DNA of 64,000 nt from Roseovarius sp. A-2 (GCF_002072155.1 NZ_BDIY01000002.1:124001-188000); one strand, 5' to 3'. Positions 8,198 through 18,463 are shown, numbered from the stretch's first letter. Program-made: numbers and translations. Notes: a model not told the origin generated them from the sequence alone.

Positions 8198-9061
8198 CTA
8201 TGACCCGCTCGGCGTGCGCCGCCCGAAAACCCGGCGCAGCGCGCGCCATTGACTGATTGCCACACCGCCCAGAATGAGCGCCATCGCCGCCAGCAGGCTC
8301 GGAGGCAGCGGCTCGAACAGCACCACCGCGCCCAGAATGACCGACCACACCGGCACCATATAATTGACCAGCCCGAAAAAGCTCGGCCCGGCCTCGCGAT
8401 TGACCTGAACAAGCAGCAACTGCGCCACGCCGGTGGGCAGGATACCGAGATAAAGCAGGGCAAGAAAGCTCTTGATACTCAGCGAATTTGGCAGCCCTTC
8501 CTGAACCAGCGCATAGGGCAGGATGATCACCGCCCCGATCAACAGCACCGTCGCTGACAGTGCCAGCCGGTCCACCTCGGGGCAGAGCCGCGCGGCGATG
8601 GTGCCCATGGCATAGCAGCCCGCGACCCCCAGGCAGGCCAGCCTTGCCAGGGATTCCATGTCCTTGCCGGTTGATGCGAATGCGTCAGGGCCAATGAGGA
8701 CGACCACCCCGACGGTTCCCATGACAAAGCCCGCCAGCTTGCGCAGGCTCATCTGTTCTCCGGGCACCAGGACATGCGCCAGCGGCAGGATCAGGAGCGG
8801 TACCGCCGCCATGCAGACCCCGGCAAAGCCCGAGGCCACCGATTGCTGCGCCCAGGACAGCAGGGAAAATGGAACCACATTTGAAAACACCGCCATGAAG
8901 GCCGCAAAGGCCCAGATTTTGCGCCCCGTGCGTTGGCGTGGATCGGGCAGGGACCGGCCTTTCAACCGCATCAGTGCAAGCAGGAAAACCGCCCCCAAGG
9001 TGATCCGCGTCGCGGCGATGAGCAGCGGCCCGGTGTCGCGCAGCGCCACCGAGATGAACAT
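8198..9061 (-). CDS. EamA/DMT-superfamily exporter (start uncertain)
   Basis: About ten hydrophobic segments and two EamA repeats place this in the drug/metabolite transporter superfamily. The second repeat begins near LACLGVAGCYAMGTI. The first ATG is at 9061, but the frame stays open for another 22 codons upstream. Those codons encode LGLIWGASF, the conserved first-helix motif of this family. The real start is therefore upstream. No ATG, GTG or TTG is available before the stop at 9131-9133, and ATT at 9127, with GAGG eleven bases upstream, is the best candidate. Substrate is unknown. Monocistronic, convergent with yceI. Confidence 0.8.
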   Translation of the reverse strand: MFISVALRDTGPLLIAATRITLGAVFLLALMRLKGRSLPDPRQRTGRKIWAFAAFMAVFSNVVPFSLLSWAQQSVASGFAGVCMAAVPLLILPLAHVLVPGEQMSLRKLAGFVMGTVGVVVLIGPDAFASTGKDMESLARLACLGVAGCYAMGTIAARLCPEVDRLALSATVLLIGAVIILPYALVQEGLPNSLSIKSFLALLYLGILPTGVAQLLLVQVNREAGPSFFGLVNYMVPVWSVILGAVVLFEPLPPSLLAAMALILGGVAISQWRALRRVFGRRTPSGS

Positions 9062-9233
9062 GAACGACGCCCCCCAGATCAGCCCGAGCGCGCCGATCCG
9101 GAGGAAGTTTATGGGTGCGATTTCAATGATTTAAGAAACCTCAATCTACGGCCGATACCCCTGTGACCGGATGCTCCGGTTGACGGGACGGCGCAGCAAG
9201 CGCAAAAACCGAAGAGCGGCTTAAACCCGCACA

Positions 9234-9289
9234 GGCTCCCGGGAGCCCCGTAAACAAGACGTGATCCGGCCCATGCCCTGGGCCGGATC
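9234..9289 (-). terminator. Paired palindromes downstream of ilvC
   Basis: A perfect 10-bp stem (GATCCGGCCC at 9263-9272 with GGGCCGGATC at 9280-9289, loop of 7) follows the ilvC stop by about 20 bases on the minus strand. A second palindrome, GGCTCCCGGGAGCC, lies at 9234-9247. The T-tract after the first stem is weak (TCTTGTTT). Most likely the ilvC transcription end. Confidence 0.6.
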
Positions 9290-9308
9290 GGGCTTTATGA
9301 GCCGAGAC

Positions 9309-10358
<1,050 letters not shown>

Positions 10359-10458
10359 TCAGGATAGGCCGGTGTGGCAGATTAGGGGATCAAATGCGAT
10401 TTATTTTCCTCCGTTGCCGTGATAATCATTCATCATAATGCGATATGGATAAAATTTC

Positions 10459-10914
10459 ATGCTCGACGATACGGATCGGCGCATCCTGCGCCACTATCAA
10501 CACGCTCCCCATCTTGGCCCGGCAGAACTGGCAGAACTTGCGGGCGTGACCCCCGCCACCTGTGCGCGTCGGCTTGACCGGATGTTTACGACCGGCGTGA
10601 TCCGCGCCAATCGCGCGGTGATCGACTGGCGCGCGCTTGGCTACGAGGTTGAGGTGAGCTTGCGCGTCACCCTCGACAAGACGCAGGTCCGCGCCTTTGA
10701 CGAGTTTCTGGAGGCTGCGAGAAACGTGCCGGAGGTCATTGAAATACAGACATTTCTTGGCCGTATCGATCTGCGCCTCTCGGTCATCGCGCGCGACATG
10801 GCGCATTATCAGGACCTTTACCGCCGTGCCATCCTGACCCTGCCGCATATCGCCGATGTTGAGGCGCTGATGCATGTGGCGCGGATCAAGTCTGACGAGG
10901 TGTTGCCGGTATGA
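10459..10914 (+). CDS. Lrp/AsnC-family transcriptional regulator 1
   Basis: 151 residues. The N-terminal winged helix-turn-helix reads LDDTDRRILRHYQ, then LAELAGVTPATCARRLDRM. The C-terminal RAM/AsnC domain contains VPEVIEIQTFLGRIDLRL, which normally binds an amino-acid effector and builds octamers. It overlaps the next regulator gene as ATGA, so the two proteins are made together. Divergence from ilvC suggests control of branched-chain amino-acid synthesis or of the downstream aminotransferase. The ribosome site before 10459 is weak. Effector unknown. Confidence 0.9.
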   Translation: MLDDTDRRILRHYQHAPHLGPAELAELAGVTPATCARRLDRMFTTGVIRANRAVIDWRALGYEVEVSLRVTLDKTQVRAFDEFLEAARNVPEVIEIQTFLGRIDLRLSVIARDMAHYQDLYRRAILTLPHIADVEALMHVARIKSDEVLPV

Positions 10915-11369
10915 TCGAGATGGACACCACCGACCGGCTGATCCTGCGCGCGCTGACACAGGACGCCACCCAATCGGCAAGTGCCATTGGTCGCCGTCTT
11001 GGCCTGTCGCAGCCCGCCGCGTGGCGACGTATCCGCAAACTGCGCGACAGCGGCGTCATCAAGGCGCAACGCCTTGACCTCGATTACGAAAAACTGGGCT
11101 TCGGCGTCACGGTCTTTCTTGGCGTGAAGCTGGCCACCAAGGGCCGGGTCAGCCTGGAGGATTTCGAACGCGCGGTTTCGGCCATCCCCGAGGTGCAGAC
11201 GGTCGAGCATATCCTTGGGCTTTACGACTACCGGCTGCGCGTCGTGGCGCGTGACATCTCGGATTTCGAGCGGGTGTTGCGTCGCCGGATTATGACCCTG
11301 CCGGGGATCGGCAATGTCGAGGCGAACGTGCTTTTGTCGGAGGAACGCCGCCCCGGACCGATCGGCTGA
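10911..11369 (+). CDS. Lrp/AsnC-family transcriptional regulator 2
   Basis: 152 residues with the same architecture as its neighbour: MDTTDRLILRALTQD, a recognition helix in LGLSQPAAWRRIRKL, and a RAM domain with IPEVQTVEHILGLYDYRL. It starts four bases before the first regulator ends (ATGA). The pair is similar in layout but clearly diverged, so a mixed oligomer is possible. It is followed 65 bases on by a class V aminotransferase on the same strand, the likely second target (inference). Confidence 0.9.
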   Translation: MIEMDTTDRLILRALTQDATQSASAIGRRLGLSQPAAWRRIRKLRDSGVIKAQRLDLDYEKLGFGVTVFLGVKLATKGRVSLEDFERAVSAIPEVQTVEHILGLYDYRLRVVARDISDFERVLRRRIMTLPGIGNVEANVLLSEERRPGPIG

Positions 11370-11434
11370 GCCGCGGGGCTGGACATCCCAGCAGGCTCGC
11401 GGCACTCTGCAAGCAACCCAATCGGAGACACCCC

Positions 11435-12562
11435 ATGACTGCCCTTCTCGACCATGTCGATCCCGACGGCCTTTTGGAATATTCGGTCGTCTTCACCGAC
11501 CGTTCACTCAACCATATGAGCCAATCATTCCAAGCGGTTATGCGCGATATTTCATCTATGCTGAAAGATGTTTATGCGGCTGATGCTGTGGCGCTGGTGC
11601 CCGGTGGCGGTTCTTACGCGATGGAATCCGTGGCGCGGCAATTCGGGCGCGGCGCGCATGCCCTGATCGTGCGCAACGGCTGGTTCTCGTTCCGTTGGAG
11701 CCAGATTTTCGATGCGGGCCAATTCACCTCCGACACCACTGTCTGCATGGCCCGTCAGACCGGCAATGGCGCGACCACGCCCTTTGCCCCAGCCCCCATC
11801 GAAGAGGTTGTGGCGAAAATCCGCGAAGCCAAGCCGGATGTGGTCTTTGCGCCGCATGTGGAAACCTCCGCCGGGTTGATCCTGCCCGACGACTACGTGA
11901 CGGCCATGGCCGAGGCCGCGCATGAGGTGGGCGCGTTGATGGTGCTCGACTGTATCGCGAGCGGATGCGCCTGGGTGGACATGAGGGCCACCGGTGTCGA
12001 TGTGCTGATTTCCGCGCCGCAGAAGGGCTGGTCGGCCTCGCCCTCGGCCGGTCTGGTGATGCTGTCGGCACGTGCCCTGGAGCGGCTGGGCGAGACTACC
12101 TCGGACAGTTTCGCGCTCGATCTCAAGAAATGGCGCGCGATCATGCAAACCTATGAGGACGGCGGCCATGCCTATCACGCCACCATGCCCACCGACGCGC
12201 TGCGCGCGTTCCGCGACACGATGATCGAAACGCGCGATTACGGGTTTGAAAAACTGCGGCAGGCGCAGTGGGAACTGGGCGACGGCGTGCGCGCGATGCT
12301 CAAGGCGCGCGGCGTAACCTCGGTTGCCGCCGAGGGTTTTGGCGCGCCGGGCGTCGTGGTCAGCTATACCGACGACCCGGATATCCAGAGCGGCAAGAAA
12401 TTCGCCGCCCAAGGCATGCAGATCGCGGCGGGCGTGCCGTTGCAGGTAGGCGAGCCCGAGGGCTTTCGCACCTTCCGACTGGGGCTGTTCGGCTTGGACA
12501 AGCTCTATGACGTCAAGGGCGCGCTTGGGCGCCTCGAAACGGTGCTCGATCGGGTCTTGTAG
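11435..12562 (+). CDS. Class V PLP-dependent aminotransferase (alanine/serine–glyoxylate type)
   Basis: 375 residues. The pyridoxal-phosphate lysine sits in ISAPQKGWSASPSAG, and the aspartate contacting the pyridine nitrogen in LMVLDCIASG. Fold and length fit the alanine-glyoxylate/serine-pyruvate/phosphoserine aminotransferase subgroup. The early VPGGGSYAMESVAR is the usual phosphate-binding turn. The donor and acceptor cannot be fixed from sequence. GGAGA stands eight bases before the ATG. It probably shares regulation with the two Lrp genes upstream. Confidence 0.8.
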   Translation: MTALLDHVDPDGLLEYSVVFTDRSLNHMSQSFQAVMRDISSMLKDVYAADAVALVPGGGSYAMESVARQFGRGAHALIVRNGWFSFRWSQIFDAGQFTSDTTVCMARQTGNGATTPFAPAPIEEVVAKIREAKPDVVFAPHVETSAGLILPDDYVTAMAEAAHEVGALMVLDCIASGCAWVDMRATGVDVLISAPQKGWSASPSAGLVMLSARALERLGETTSDSFALDLKKWRAIMQTYEDGGHAYHATMPTDALRAFRDTMIETRDYGFEKLRQAQWELGDGVRAMLKARGVTSVAAEGFGAPGVVVSYTDDPDIQSGKKFAAQGMQIAAGVPLQVGEPEGFRTFRLGLFGLDKLYDVKGALGRLETVLDRVL

Positions 12563-12574
12563 GCCGCAGCCGCG

Positions 12575-13639
12575 TCACGGCATGGCGAGATCGACCCAGA
12601 CCGGCCGGTGACGGCTGGCGGCGGGCGCGCTTTCCTCTGTCAGCGGCCAGTGGACGCCCGCATCGCTGACCCGCAGATCGCGCGACGGCAGGATATAGGA
12701 GACGCGCAGCGGCCCGGGGCCGGGGGGTGGCCAGTCGACGGTGTGCAGGCGCGGATCGCCGGACTTGCCTGGGGCGAGGGCGGCGGGGCCGCGGCGCATC
12801 GGGCGCGGGTCTTGCAGACGCGGATCGGCGAGCAGGGCGCGGATTGCCCCCCGCCGCCCGTCACTGTCGTTCGGATCGAGATTGGCATCGCCCATCAACA
12901 CGAACCGCGCCTGCGGTGCTGGGCCGAACGCCCCGTCGAGAAAATGCTGCCAGAAGCGGAGTTCATCGTGATTGCGGCGCCCGTTGGCATCCTCCGGCCC
13001 GTCGAACACCGGCGGTGTGGCGTGAAAAACCATCAGGGTGAGCGGTCCGTCGGGCAGCATCAGCGGCACCACCCAATGCCCGGTATAGGACAGGCGTTGC
13101 GCTGATCGCGCCTCGGCGGAGGGGAAGGGCGTGCCGTCGTCCCGCACGGGCAGCAGTGCGCCGGGCAGGTCACGCCACAAAAGCGCGCTGAAATCCTGCA
13201 CGGCGTCACGGTCGATGGGGTAACGCGACAAGAGCGCCATGCCGCCCTGACCGGAAAACGCGCCATACCCTTGGGCGTCGCGCGCGTCGCAGCAGCGCCC
13301 GTCGCCATCCATGTCACGCCCCGAATAGAGCCCGCTATTGGGGCGCAGCGCCAGGATATGCGGATAATGCGGCCCGTCCCGCGCCAGCCGGTCGCGCAGG
13401 GCGCGCATCGCGTGCAGGTCGCGGTCGTGATCGACCTCCTGCAAGAGCAGGATGTCGGGGGCGAGACGCGCCACCACCTCTGCGATGGTGGCAATCTGCG
13501 GATCGGTGTCGCGCAGGATGTCGCGCAGCAGCAGGCCCGGCCCCCGTCGCTCCAACTCGACATTCCAGGTGACGAGGCGCAGGGTCTCGGCGGTTGCGGG
13601 CAGGCAGAGGCAGGCAAGCGCGAGGCAGAACGCGATCAG
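12575..13639 (-). CDS. Secreted endonuclease/exonuclease/phosphatase-fold protein, CTG start proposed
   Basis: With the proposed start the product has 354 residues. It opens with a clean signal peptide (IAFCLALACLCLPATA before ETLRLVTWN). EEP-fold catalytic motifs follow: VTWNVE, LLLQEVDHD, GDANLDPND and a final SRHRPVWVDL with the active-site histidine. Such enzymes cleave phosphodiester or phosphomonoester bonds with Mg2+. No ATG, GTG or TTG lies near the signal peptide. The first ATG (13768) would overlap the upstream gene by 133 bases and put about 43 arginine-rich residues before the signal. CTG at 13639 overlaps the upstream stop as CTGA, which fits coupled initiation. Substrate unknown. 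Confidence 0.75.
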   Translation of the reverse strand: MIAFCLALACLCLPATAETLRLVTWNVELERRGPGLLLRDILRDTDPQIATIAEVVARLAPDILLLQEVDHDRDLHAMRALRDRLARDGPHYPHILALRPNSGLYSGRDMDGDGRCCDARDAQGYGAFSGQGGMALLSRYPIDRDAVQDFSALLWRDLPGALLPVRDDGTPFPSAEARSAQRLSYTGHWVVPLMLPDGPLTLMVFHATPPVFDGPEDANGRRNHDELRFWQHFLDGAFGPAPQARFVLMGDANLDPNDSDGRRGAIRALLADPRLQDPRPMRRGPAALAPGKSGDPRLHTVDWPPPGPGPLRVSYILPSRDLRVSDAGVHWPLTEESAPAASRHRPVWVDLAMP

Positions 13640-14481
13640 GCGCGTTGCAGCCCCTTGGCCTCGGGGGCGTCGGCGGCATAGGCGCGTCGGCGCTTGTCCT
13701 CGATCATGTCGGCGATGCGGCTCATGGCGATGCCGCGCATCAACATGCTGGCGGGAAGAAAGGCCCATGCTGTCAGCGTCCAGATCAGGGTTTGCGGATT
13801 TGCGATCGAGATCGGCGCGATCATGTTGGAGGCCGTGTTGACCGCTGCCGGAATCAAGAATGGCAGCAAAGCCCCTAACACAACGTTAAGACCGGCATCC
13901 CGGCGCAGGCGATGCAGCACGTCGCCGCCGCCGGTGGGGTCGAAGAGCGGCAGGTTGACCCAGACATTGAACGCCCCGGTGCGCGTCGGCCAACCCAGCA
14001 AGCGCACCACCGTGAGAAAGACCAGCATCATCGCCAGCGAGACGGAATAAGCCAGGCCCGCCGTCATGCGTACGGTCGCGACAAGGGCGGCATCGGCATC
14101 GGCGGGAATCATCAGCAGGACAAGGCGCACCGGGGAATAGGGGAAATCCACGAGCTCGCCCAGACCCCGCGCCAAGCGGGTCAGCGCCACGGTCCCCACC
14201 GAGGGATCGCCCTGGCCGCGCAGGATCAGCGAGAGCGCGATGAGAATAGTGGTAAGCGCGAGGAACCGGATCCGGTTGAAGGGCGGCGCGAAGCGGAATT
14301 CGATGATGCTGGGATAGGCTCCGTAATACTCGATGAAGGTCATGAAGCCCGCGATAAAGGAGAGCACGATCACGATTTGCGCCGTGTCTAGTGCCGTGGA
14401 CGGCACTAGAAGCGCCGGTGTCGCCACCATCAACGCAATCAATATGGCCCGCGCCAGCGCACCAGGGACATGTGAGAACAC
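13636..14481 (-). CDS. Hypothetical multi-pass membrane protein
   Basis: 281 residues with about six hydrophobic helices, for example ALARAILIALMVATPALLV near the start, IVIVLSFIAGFMTFIEYY, LALTTILIALSLIL and LIWTLTAWAFLPASMLM near the end. No family that I recognise. GTG at 14481 is chosen because GGAAGG lies nine bases upstream and the preceding in-frame residues are basic and low in hydrophobicity. It overlaps the secreted endonuclease-fold gene as CTGA, so both are probably made together at the cell envelope (inference). Confidence 0.65.
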   Translation of the reverse strand: MFSHVPGALARAILIALMVATPALLVPSTALDTAQIVIVLSFIAGFMTFIEYYGAYPSIIEFRFAPPFNRIRFLALTTILIALSLILRGQGDPSVGTVALTRLARGLGELVDFPYSPVRLVLLMIPADADAALVATVRMTAGLAYSVSLAMMLVFLTVVRLLGWPTRTGAFNVWVNLPLFDPTGGGDVLHRLRRDAGLNVVLGALLPFLIPAAVNTASNMIAPISIANPQTLIWTLTAWAFLPASMLMRGIAMSRIADMIEDKRRRAYAADAPEAKGLQRA

Positions 14482-14765
14482 TGCCCGTTCCCTTCCACCT
14501 TGGCCGACCGCGATCCGTCGCCGCGGCCTTGTTCCACCTTTATCCCGCGCTTTATGGCGGGTTGCCTCAATTCCGCCCAATTTTTGCCTACTTTCACTCT
14601 CGACCACAAGGATTTGGTGAATCAGACGAAAGATATTGGGCGAATTGAAGGTGTAACTGGTGCAGGATTACATCATAGTTGCGTCAAGAATGCGGCATAA
14701 ACCCATGTAAAGACAGCATCTTGTGGTCTGGTTGTTTTTGGACACAAGTCGCACGGGAATCCGAA
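14482..14765. other. Spacer without a gene, 5' side of the membrane-protein gene
   Basis: I see no convincing reading frame here. The stretch holds the ribosome site of the minus-strand membrane-protein gene and a more AT-rich segment around 14580-14720 that could carry its promoter. No palindrome or repeat stands out apart from the leuD terminator that begins at 14766. Confidence 0.5.
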
Positions 14766-14796
14766 AACGCCGCAGGGCGGGCCTGCGGCGTTGTTT
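14766..14796 (-). terminator. Rho-independent terminator of leuCD
   Basis: Perfect 11-bp stem: AACGCCGCAGG (14766-14776) and CCTGCGGCGTT (14782-14792), five-base loop. It is flanked by T-rich sequence on both strands (TTTTC on the minus strand, TTGTTTTG on the plus), about 24 bases beyond the leuD stop. Confidence 0.8.
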
Positions 14797-14815
14797 TGTG
14801 CCGTTGGGTCAAGCG

Positions 14816-15424
14816 TCAGACCCAGGGGCGGGTCTCGGCGGCGCGGGCCTCGAAGGCGTCGATGGCGTCGGCCTTGGCGAGCGTCAGGCCTATATCGTCG
14901 AGCCCTTCCAGCAGGCAATGCTTCTTGAACGCATCAACCTCGAAGCTGAACACCTGACCCTCGGAGGTCGAGACGGTCTGCGCCTCCAGATCGATCTCGA
15001 TGCGCGCATTGGCGCCCTTCTCGGCCTCTTTCATCAGCACCTCGACCTGCTCCTGCGGCAGGGCGATGGGCAGGATGCCGTTCTTGAAACAGTTGTTGTA
15101 GAAGATGTCGGCATAAGACGGCGCGATGACGCAGCGGATGCCGAAATCCTTGATCGCCCAGGGGGCATGTTCGCGGCTTGACCCGCAGCCGAAATTATCG
15201 CCCGCGACCAGAATCTGCGCCTCGCGGTATTGCGGCTTGTTGAGCACGAAATCGGGGATTTCATTGCCGTCATCGTCATAGCGCATCTCGTCGAAGAGAT
15301 TGACGCCCAGCCCCGACCGCTTGATCGTCTTGAGGAATTGCTTGGGGATGATCATGTCGGTATCGACATTGATCAGCGGCAGGGGCGCGGCGATGCCGCT
15401 GAGTTTCTCGAACTTTTCCATCAT
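14816..15424 (-). CDS. leuD: 3-isopropylmalate dehydratase small subunit
   Basis: 202 residues, standard length. Motifs seen: [38 protein letters not shown] and [18 protein letters not shown]. LeuD forms the swivel subunit of isopropylmalate isomerase with LeuC and converts 2-isopropylmalate to 3-isopropylmalate in leucine synthesis. Its first ATG (15424) overlaps the leuC stop as ATGA; a second ATG follows directly. Followed by a strong terminator, so leuC-leuD is the end of this transcript. Confidence 0.97.
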   Translation of the reverse strand: MMEKFEKLSGIAAPLPLINVDTDMIIPKQFLKTIKRSGLGVNLFDEMRYDDDGNEIPDFVLNKPQYREAQILVAGDNFGCGSSREHAPWAIKDFGIRCVIAPSYADIFYNNCFKNGILPIALPQEQVEVLMKEAEKGANARIEIDLEAQTVSTSEGQVFSFEVDAFKKHCLLEGLDDIGLTLAKADAIDAFEARAAETRPWV

Positions 15425-16821
15425 ATCATCTCCCGAACATCCGTAAGCCGACCAGTCACCGCCGCCGCCGCCGCCATGGCGGGGCTCATCAGGTGGGTGC
15501 GCCCGCCGCGGCCCTGGCGGCCCTCGAAATTGCGGTTCGATGTGGCCGCACAACGCTCGCCCGGTGACAATTGATCGGGGTTCATGGCAAGGCACATGGA
15601 ACAGCCCGCAAGGCGCCATTCGAACCCGGCCTCCTTGAAGATATCGGCCAGCCCCTCTTCCTCGGCCTGTGCCCGCACGAGGCCCGAGCCCGGCACGATC
15701 ATGGCACGCTTCACGGCGATCTTCTTGCCTTTCAGGATCTCGGCGGCGGCGCGCAGATCCTCGATCCGGCCATTGGTGCAGGAGCCGATGAACACCGTGT
15801 CGATCTCGACCTCGCTCAGTTTCTGCCCCGGCTTGAGACCCATGTAGTCGAGCGCGCGACGGACGGCATCGACCTTGCCGCCGGCGAAGCTGGAGGGATC
15901 GGGGACCTCGGCGTCGATCGGCAGCACGTCCTCGGGGCTGGTGCCCCATGTGACGACGGGGGCGATCTCTTCGCCCTTCAGGGTGACGACCTTGTCCCAA
16001 TGCGCGTCATCGTCGGAATAGAGCGTTTTCCACCAGTTGAGCGCAGCCTCCCATTGCGCGCCCTTGGGGGCGTGGGGGCGGCCCTGGACGTATTCAAACG
16101 TCTTTTCATCGGGCGCGATCAGGCCCGCGCGCGCGCCGCCCTCGATCGCCATGTTGCAGACAGTCATGCGGCCTTCCATCGACAAATCGCGAATGGCCTC
16201 GCCGCAATACTCGATCACGTAGCCGGTGCCGCCTGCGGTGCCGGTCGCGCCGATGACCGACAGGGTGATATCCTTGGCGGTCACGCCGGGGGCCAGTTTG
16301 CCGGTGATCTCGACCTTCATGTTCTTCGATTTGGTCTGGATCAGGGTCTGGGTGGCCAGCACATGCTCGACCTCCGAGGTGCCGATACCATGTGCCAGCG
16401 CGCCGAAGGCGCCATGCGTGGCGGTGTGGCTGTCGCCGCAGACCACGGTCATGCCCGGCAGGGTCCAGCCCTGTTCGGGGCCGACGATATGCACGATGCC
16501 CTGTCGGATGTCGTTCACCGGATAATAGTGAATGCCGAAATCCTCGGCGTTCTTGTCGAGCGCCTCGACCTGGATGCGGCTCTCGGGGTTCTCGATCCCC
16601 TTCACCCGGTCGGGGGTGGTGGGCACGTTGTGATCGGGCACGGCGATGGTCTTGTCGGGCGCGCGCACGGTGCGGCCCGCCATGCGCAGCCCCTCAAATG
16701 CCTGCGGGCTGGTGACCTCGTGCACGAGGTGGCGGTCGATATAAAGAAGGCAGGTGCCGTCCTCGGCCTCATGGGCGAGATGGGCATCCCAGATCTTGTC
16801 ATAAAGTGTCTTGGGGGACAT
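15421..16821 (-). CDS. leuC: 3-isopropylmalate dehydratase large subunit
   Basis: 466 residues, aconitase superfamily. The [4Fe-4S] cysteines appear in [14 protein letters not shown] and [33 protein letters not shown] is the substrate-binding signature. The N-terminal [19 protein letters not shown] is usual for LeuC. Works as a heterodimer with LeuD. GGGAGAGGA precedes the ATG by four bases. The third leucine enzyme, LeuB, is encoded separately at 61586-62692. Confidence 0.97.
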   Translation of the reverse strand: MSPKTLYDKIWDAHLAHEAEDGTCLLYIDRHLVHEVTSPQAFEGLRMAGRTVRAPDKTIAVPDHNVPTTPDRVKGIENPESRIQVEALDKNAEDFGIHYYPVNDIRQGIVHIVGPEQGWTLPGMTVVCGDSHTATHGAFGALAHGIGTSEVEHVLATQTLIQTKSKNMKVEITGKLAPGVTAKDITLSVIGATGTAGGTGYVIEYCGEAIRDLSMEGRMTVCNMAIEGGARAGLIAPDEKTFEYVQGRPHAPKGAQWEAALNWWKTLYSDDDAHWDKVVTLKGEEIAPVVTWGTSPEDVLPIDAEVPDPSSFAGGKVDAVRRALDYMGLKPGQKLSEVEIDTVFIGSCTNGRIEDLRAAAEILKGKKIAVKRAMIVPGSGLVRAQAEEEGLADIFKEAGFEWRLAGCSMCLAMNPDQLSPGERCAATSNRNFEGRQGRGGRTHLMSPAMAAAAAVTGRLTDVREMI

Positions 16822-17040
16822 GCGTCCTCTCCCGTTTTGCTGGTGGCTACTTCAGATATGACGGTTGCGCGCGCGGCTCAGGCCCGCGCGGTTATGCTGC
16901 ACATCGCCCCGAAAAACCGCCAGGGCAGGCGGGCGCGATCGTCCATGTCGAAAATCCGTGTCATGCATCGCAGATACAGTGCCGCCGCGGCGCTATCAAG
17001 AGGCAGCGCCGTGCAAAACAGGGGCATCCTCGCGCCGCTG

Positions 17041-17101
17041 TTTCTTTTTGGCGGAAATACTCCGGGGGTGTCGCCCATCGGGCGACGGGGGCAGCGCCCC
17101 C
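17041..17101 (-). repeat. Composite 3' element: twin hairpins plus GAGTATTT motif
   Basis: Read on the minus strand after the stop at 17117: GGGGGC-GCT-GCCCCC (17087-17101), then GTCGCCC-GAT-GGGCGAC (17070-17086), then GAGTATTT + 3 bases + CCAAAAAGAAA (17041-17062). The last block matches the motif also found at 29211-29263 and 40392-40413. Probably a dispersed intergenic repeat serving as a transcript end. Confidence 0.6.
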
Positions 17102-17116
17102 ATGCCCGGCCCGGTC

Positions 17117-17611
17117 TCAGGGTGCGTCGGCGATTTCGCCGGTCAGCGTGAACAGCCGCTTTGGCCCGCCCGCCGGTTCGATCTTGAGATGGCCGACACC
17201 GCGCAGCCCGGCGAATCGGCCGGTGCCGTTGACCAGTTCCCAGAACCCGTCATCATGCAGCACGGGCTTGTCCTCGCCCTTCATGAACACGGCGCGAACG
17301 GTGAATTTGATAATTGCGACATCGCCATTTTCGACCGCAAAGCGCAGATAGCCCTGCGGATCACCGGCATGCGGCGGGTTGATGTCGTGCCAGCCGAATT
17401 CGGTGACATTGGCCCCGGCAAGCAGTCCGTCGCCTTCCGAGACACCCTCGCGGCGCACCGCAAGCACGAAATGTTTCGATCCGTCGCCCATCTCGAAGCG
17501 CATCTGTTCCTGCGGGTCCAGAACCGTGCTGACCGCGACCGGGGCGGCGAGGGCTGGGGCCGCCGTCAGCAGGGCGGTCGCGCAGGCGGCAAGATATTTG
17601 GTGAAAGTCAT
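17117..17611 (-). CDS. Small secreted protein, family not recognised
   Basis: 164 residues. The start at 17611 gives a textbook signal peptide of about 23 residues ending PALAAPVAV, with AGGAGA seven bases upstream. The mature part is rich in beta-strand patterns and has FWELVNGTGRFAGLRGVGHL. G-x-G-x-F-x-G-x-x-G-x-G repeats of this kind occur in several small beta-barrel proteins, but I cannot assign a family. No cysteine pair or metal motif is obvious. Stands alone between petR and leuC on the minus strand; its stop is followed by the hairpin/GAGTATTT element. Confidence 0.75.
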   Translation of the reverse strand: MTFTKYLAACATALLTAAPALAAPVAVSTVLDPQEQMRFEMGDGSKHFVLAVRREGVSEGDGLLAGANVTEFGWHDINPPHAGDPQGYLRFAVENGDVAIIKFTVRAVFMKGEDKPVLHDDGFWELVNGTGRFAGLRGVGHLKIEPAGGPKRLFTLTGEIADAP

Positions 17612-17761
17612 TTGCAGGTCTCCTGAAATATATCCTGGGCCAGCGGGACAATTCGGCTGGCAAGCGGCACGGTCACATGCGGCTGCCATCCGCTCAACGA
17701 CTGTTTGGTTTCAGGTGGTCACATATACGTGCAAATATCGTGATGTATGCAGGCGTGTAGG

Positions 17762-18463
17762 TCAATCCGGGGCGAGCATGTAGCCCTCGCCGCGCACGGT
17801 CTGCAGGTAGCGCGGCTGCTTTGGGTCGGCCTCGATCTTGCGGCGCAGGCGGGTGATCTGCACATCGACGGCGCGTTCCTGCGCCTGTCCGCCATCACGG
17901 CCCAGATCCTCGACCAGCCGCGCGCGGCTGACCGCCTGACGCAGGTTCTCGGCGAAGATCCGCATCAGCTGCACCTCGGTCGCGGTGAGGCGGATGGGCG
18001 CGCCCGCGCGGCTGAGTTCGGCCCGTTCGATGTCGTAGCGCACCGGCCCCATCTGCACGATCTTGGGCTGGGTCGGCTCGGGTTCCGGTTCGGGCATGCG
18101 GCGCAGAATGGCGTTGATCCGCAGCAGCAACTCCTTGGGCTCGAACGGCTTGGGCAGGTAATCGTCTGCCCCGGCCTCCAGCCCTTCGATACGGTCGGGG
18201 GTTTCGCCGCGCGCGGTCAGCAGCAGGATCGGCGTGTCATGGGTTTTGCGGATCGCGCGGGTCAGTTCTACGCCGCTTTCGCCCGGCATCATCACGTCCA
18301 TCACCAGCAGGTCGAAGTCGAGCCCGCCGAGAAGCCGCCTTGCATGCGCCGCGTCGCGCGCGACGGTTACAAGAAAGCCATGTCGCAACAGGAACTTGCG
18401 CAAGAGATCGCGAATGCGCTCGTCATCATCGACGATCAGAAGGTGCGGCGCCGGCTCGCTCAT
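17762..18463 (-). CDS. petR: OmpR-family response regulator, PetR type
   Basis: 233 residues. The receiver domain has the acidic pocket DDD near residue 13, the phospho-acceptor aspartate in LLVMDVMMPGESGVE and the lysine in YLPKPFEPKELL. The C-terminal winged helix has RLTATEVQLMRIFAEN and DVQITRLRRKIEADP. It overlaps the MarR-type gene upstream as ATGA. The MarR plus OmpR pair without a histidine kinase matches the petP-petR arrangement of Rhodobacter capsulatus, where it lies beside the cytochrome bc1 genes. Those genes are not seen here, so the symbol is given with caution. Confidence 0.75.
   Translation of the reverse strand: MSEPAPHLLIVDDDERIRDLLRKFLLRHGFLVTVARDAAHARRLLGGLDFDLLVMDVMMPGESGVELTRAIRKTHDTPILLLTARGETPDRIEGLEAGADDYLPKPFEPKELLLRINAILRRMPEPEPEPTQPKIVQMGPVRYDIERAELSRAGAPIRLTATEVQLMRIFAENLRQAVSRARLVEDLGRDGGQAQERAVDVQITRLRRKIEADPKQPRYLQTVRGEGYMLAPD

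Noticed and set aside
14388..14409. Palindrome CTAGTGCCG-TGGA-CGGCACTAG
   Set aside because: It lies inside the coding part of the membrane-protein gene and no regulatory context is visible; probably chance.
15571..17151. 526-codon plus-strand frame
   Set aside because: Antisense to leuC and running into a hairpin-rich spacer; no family features.
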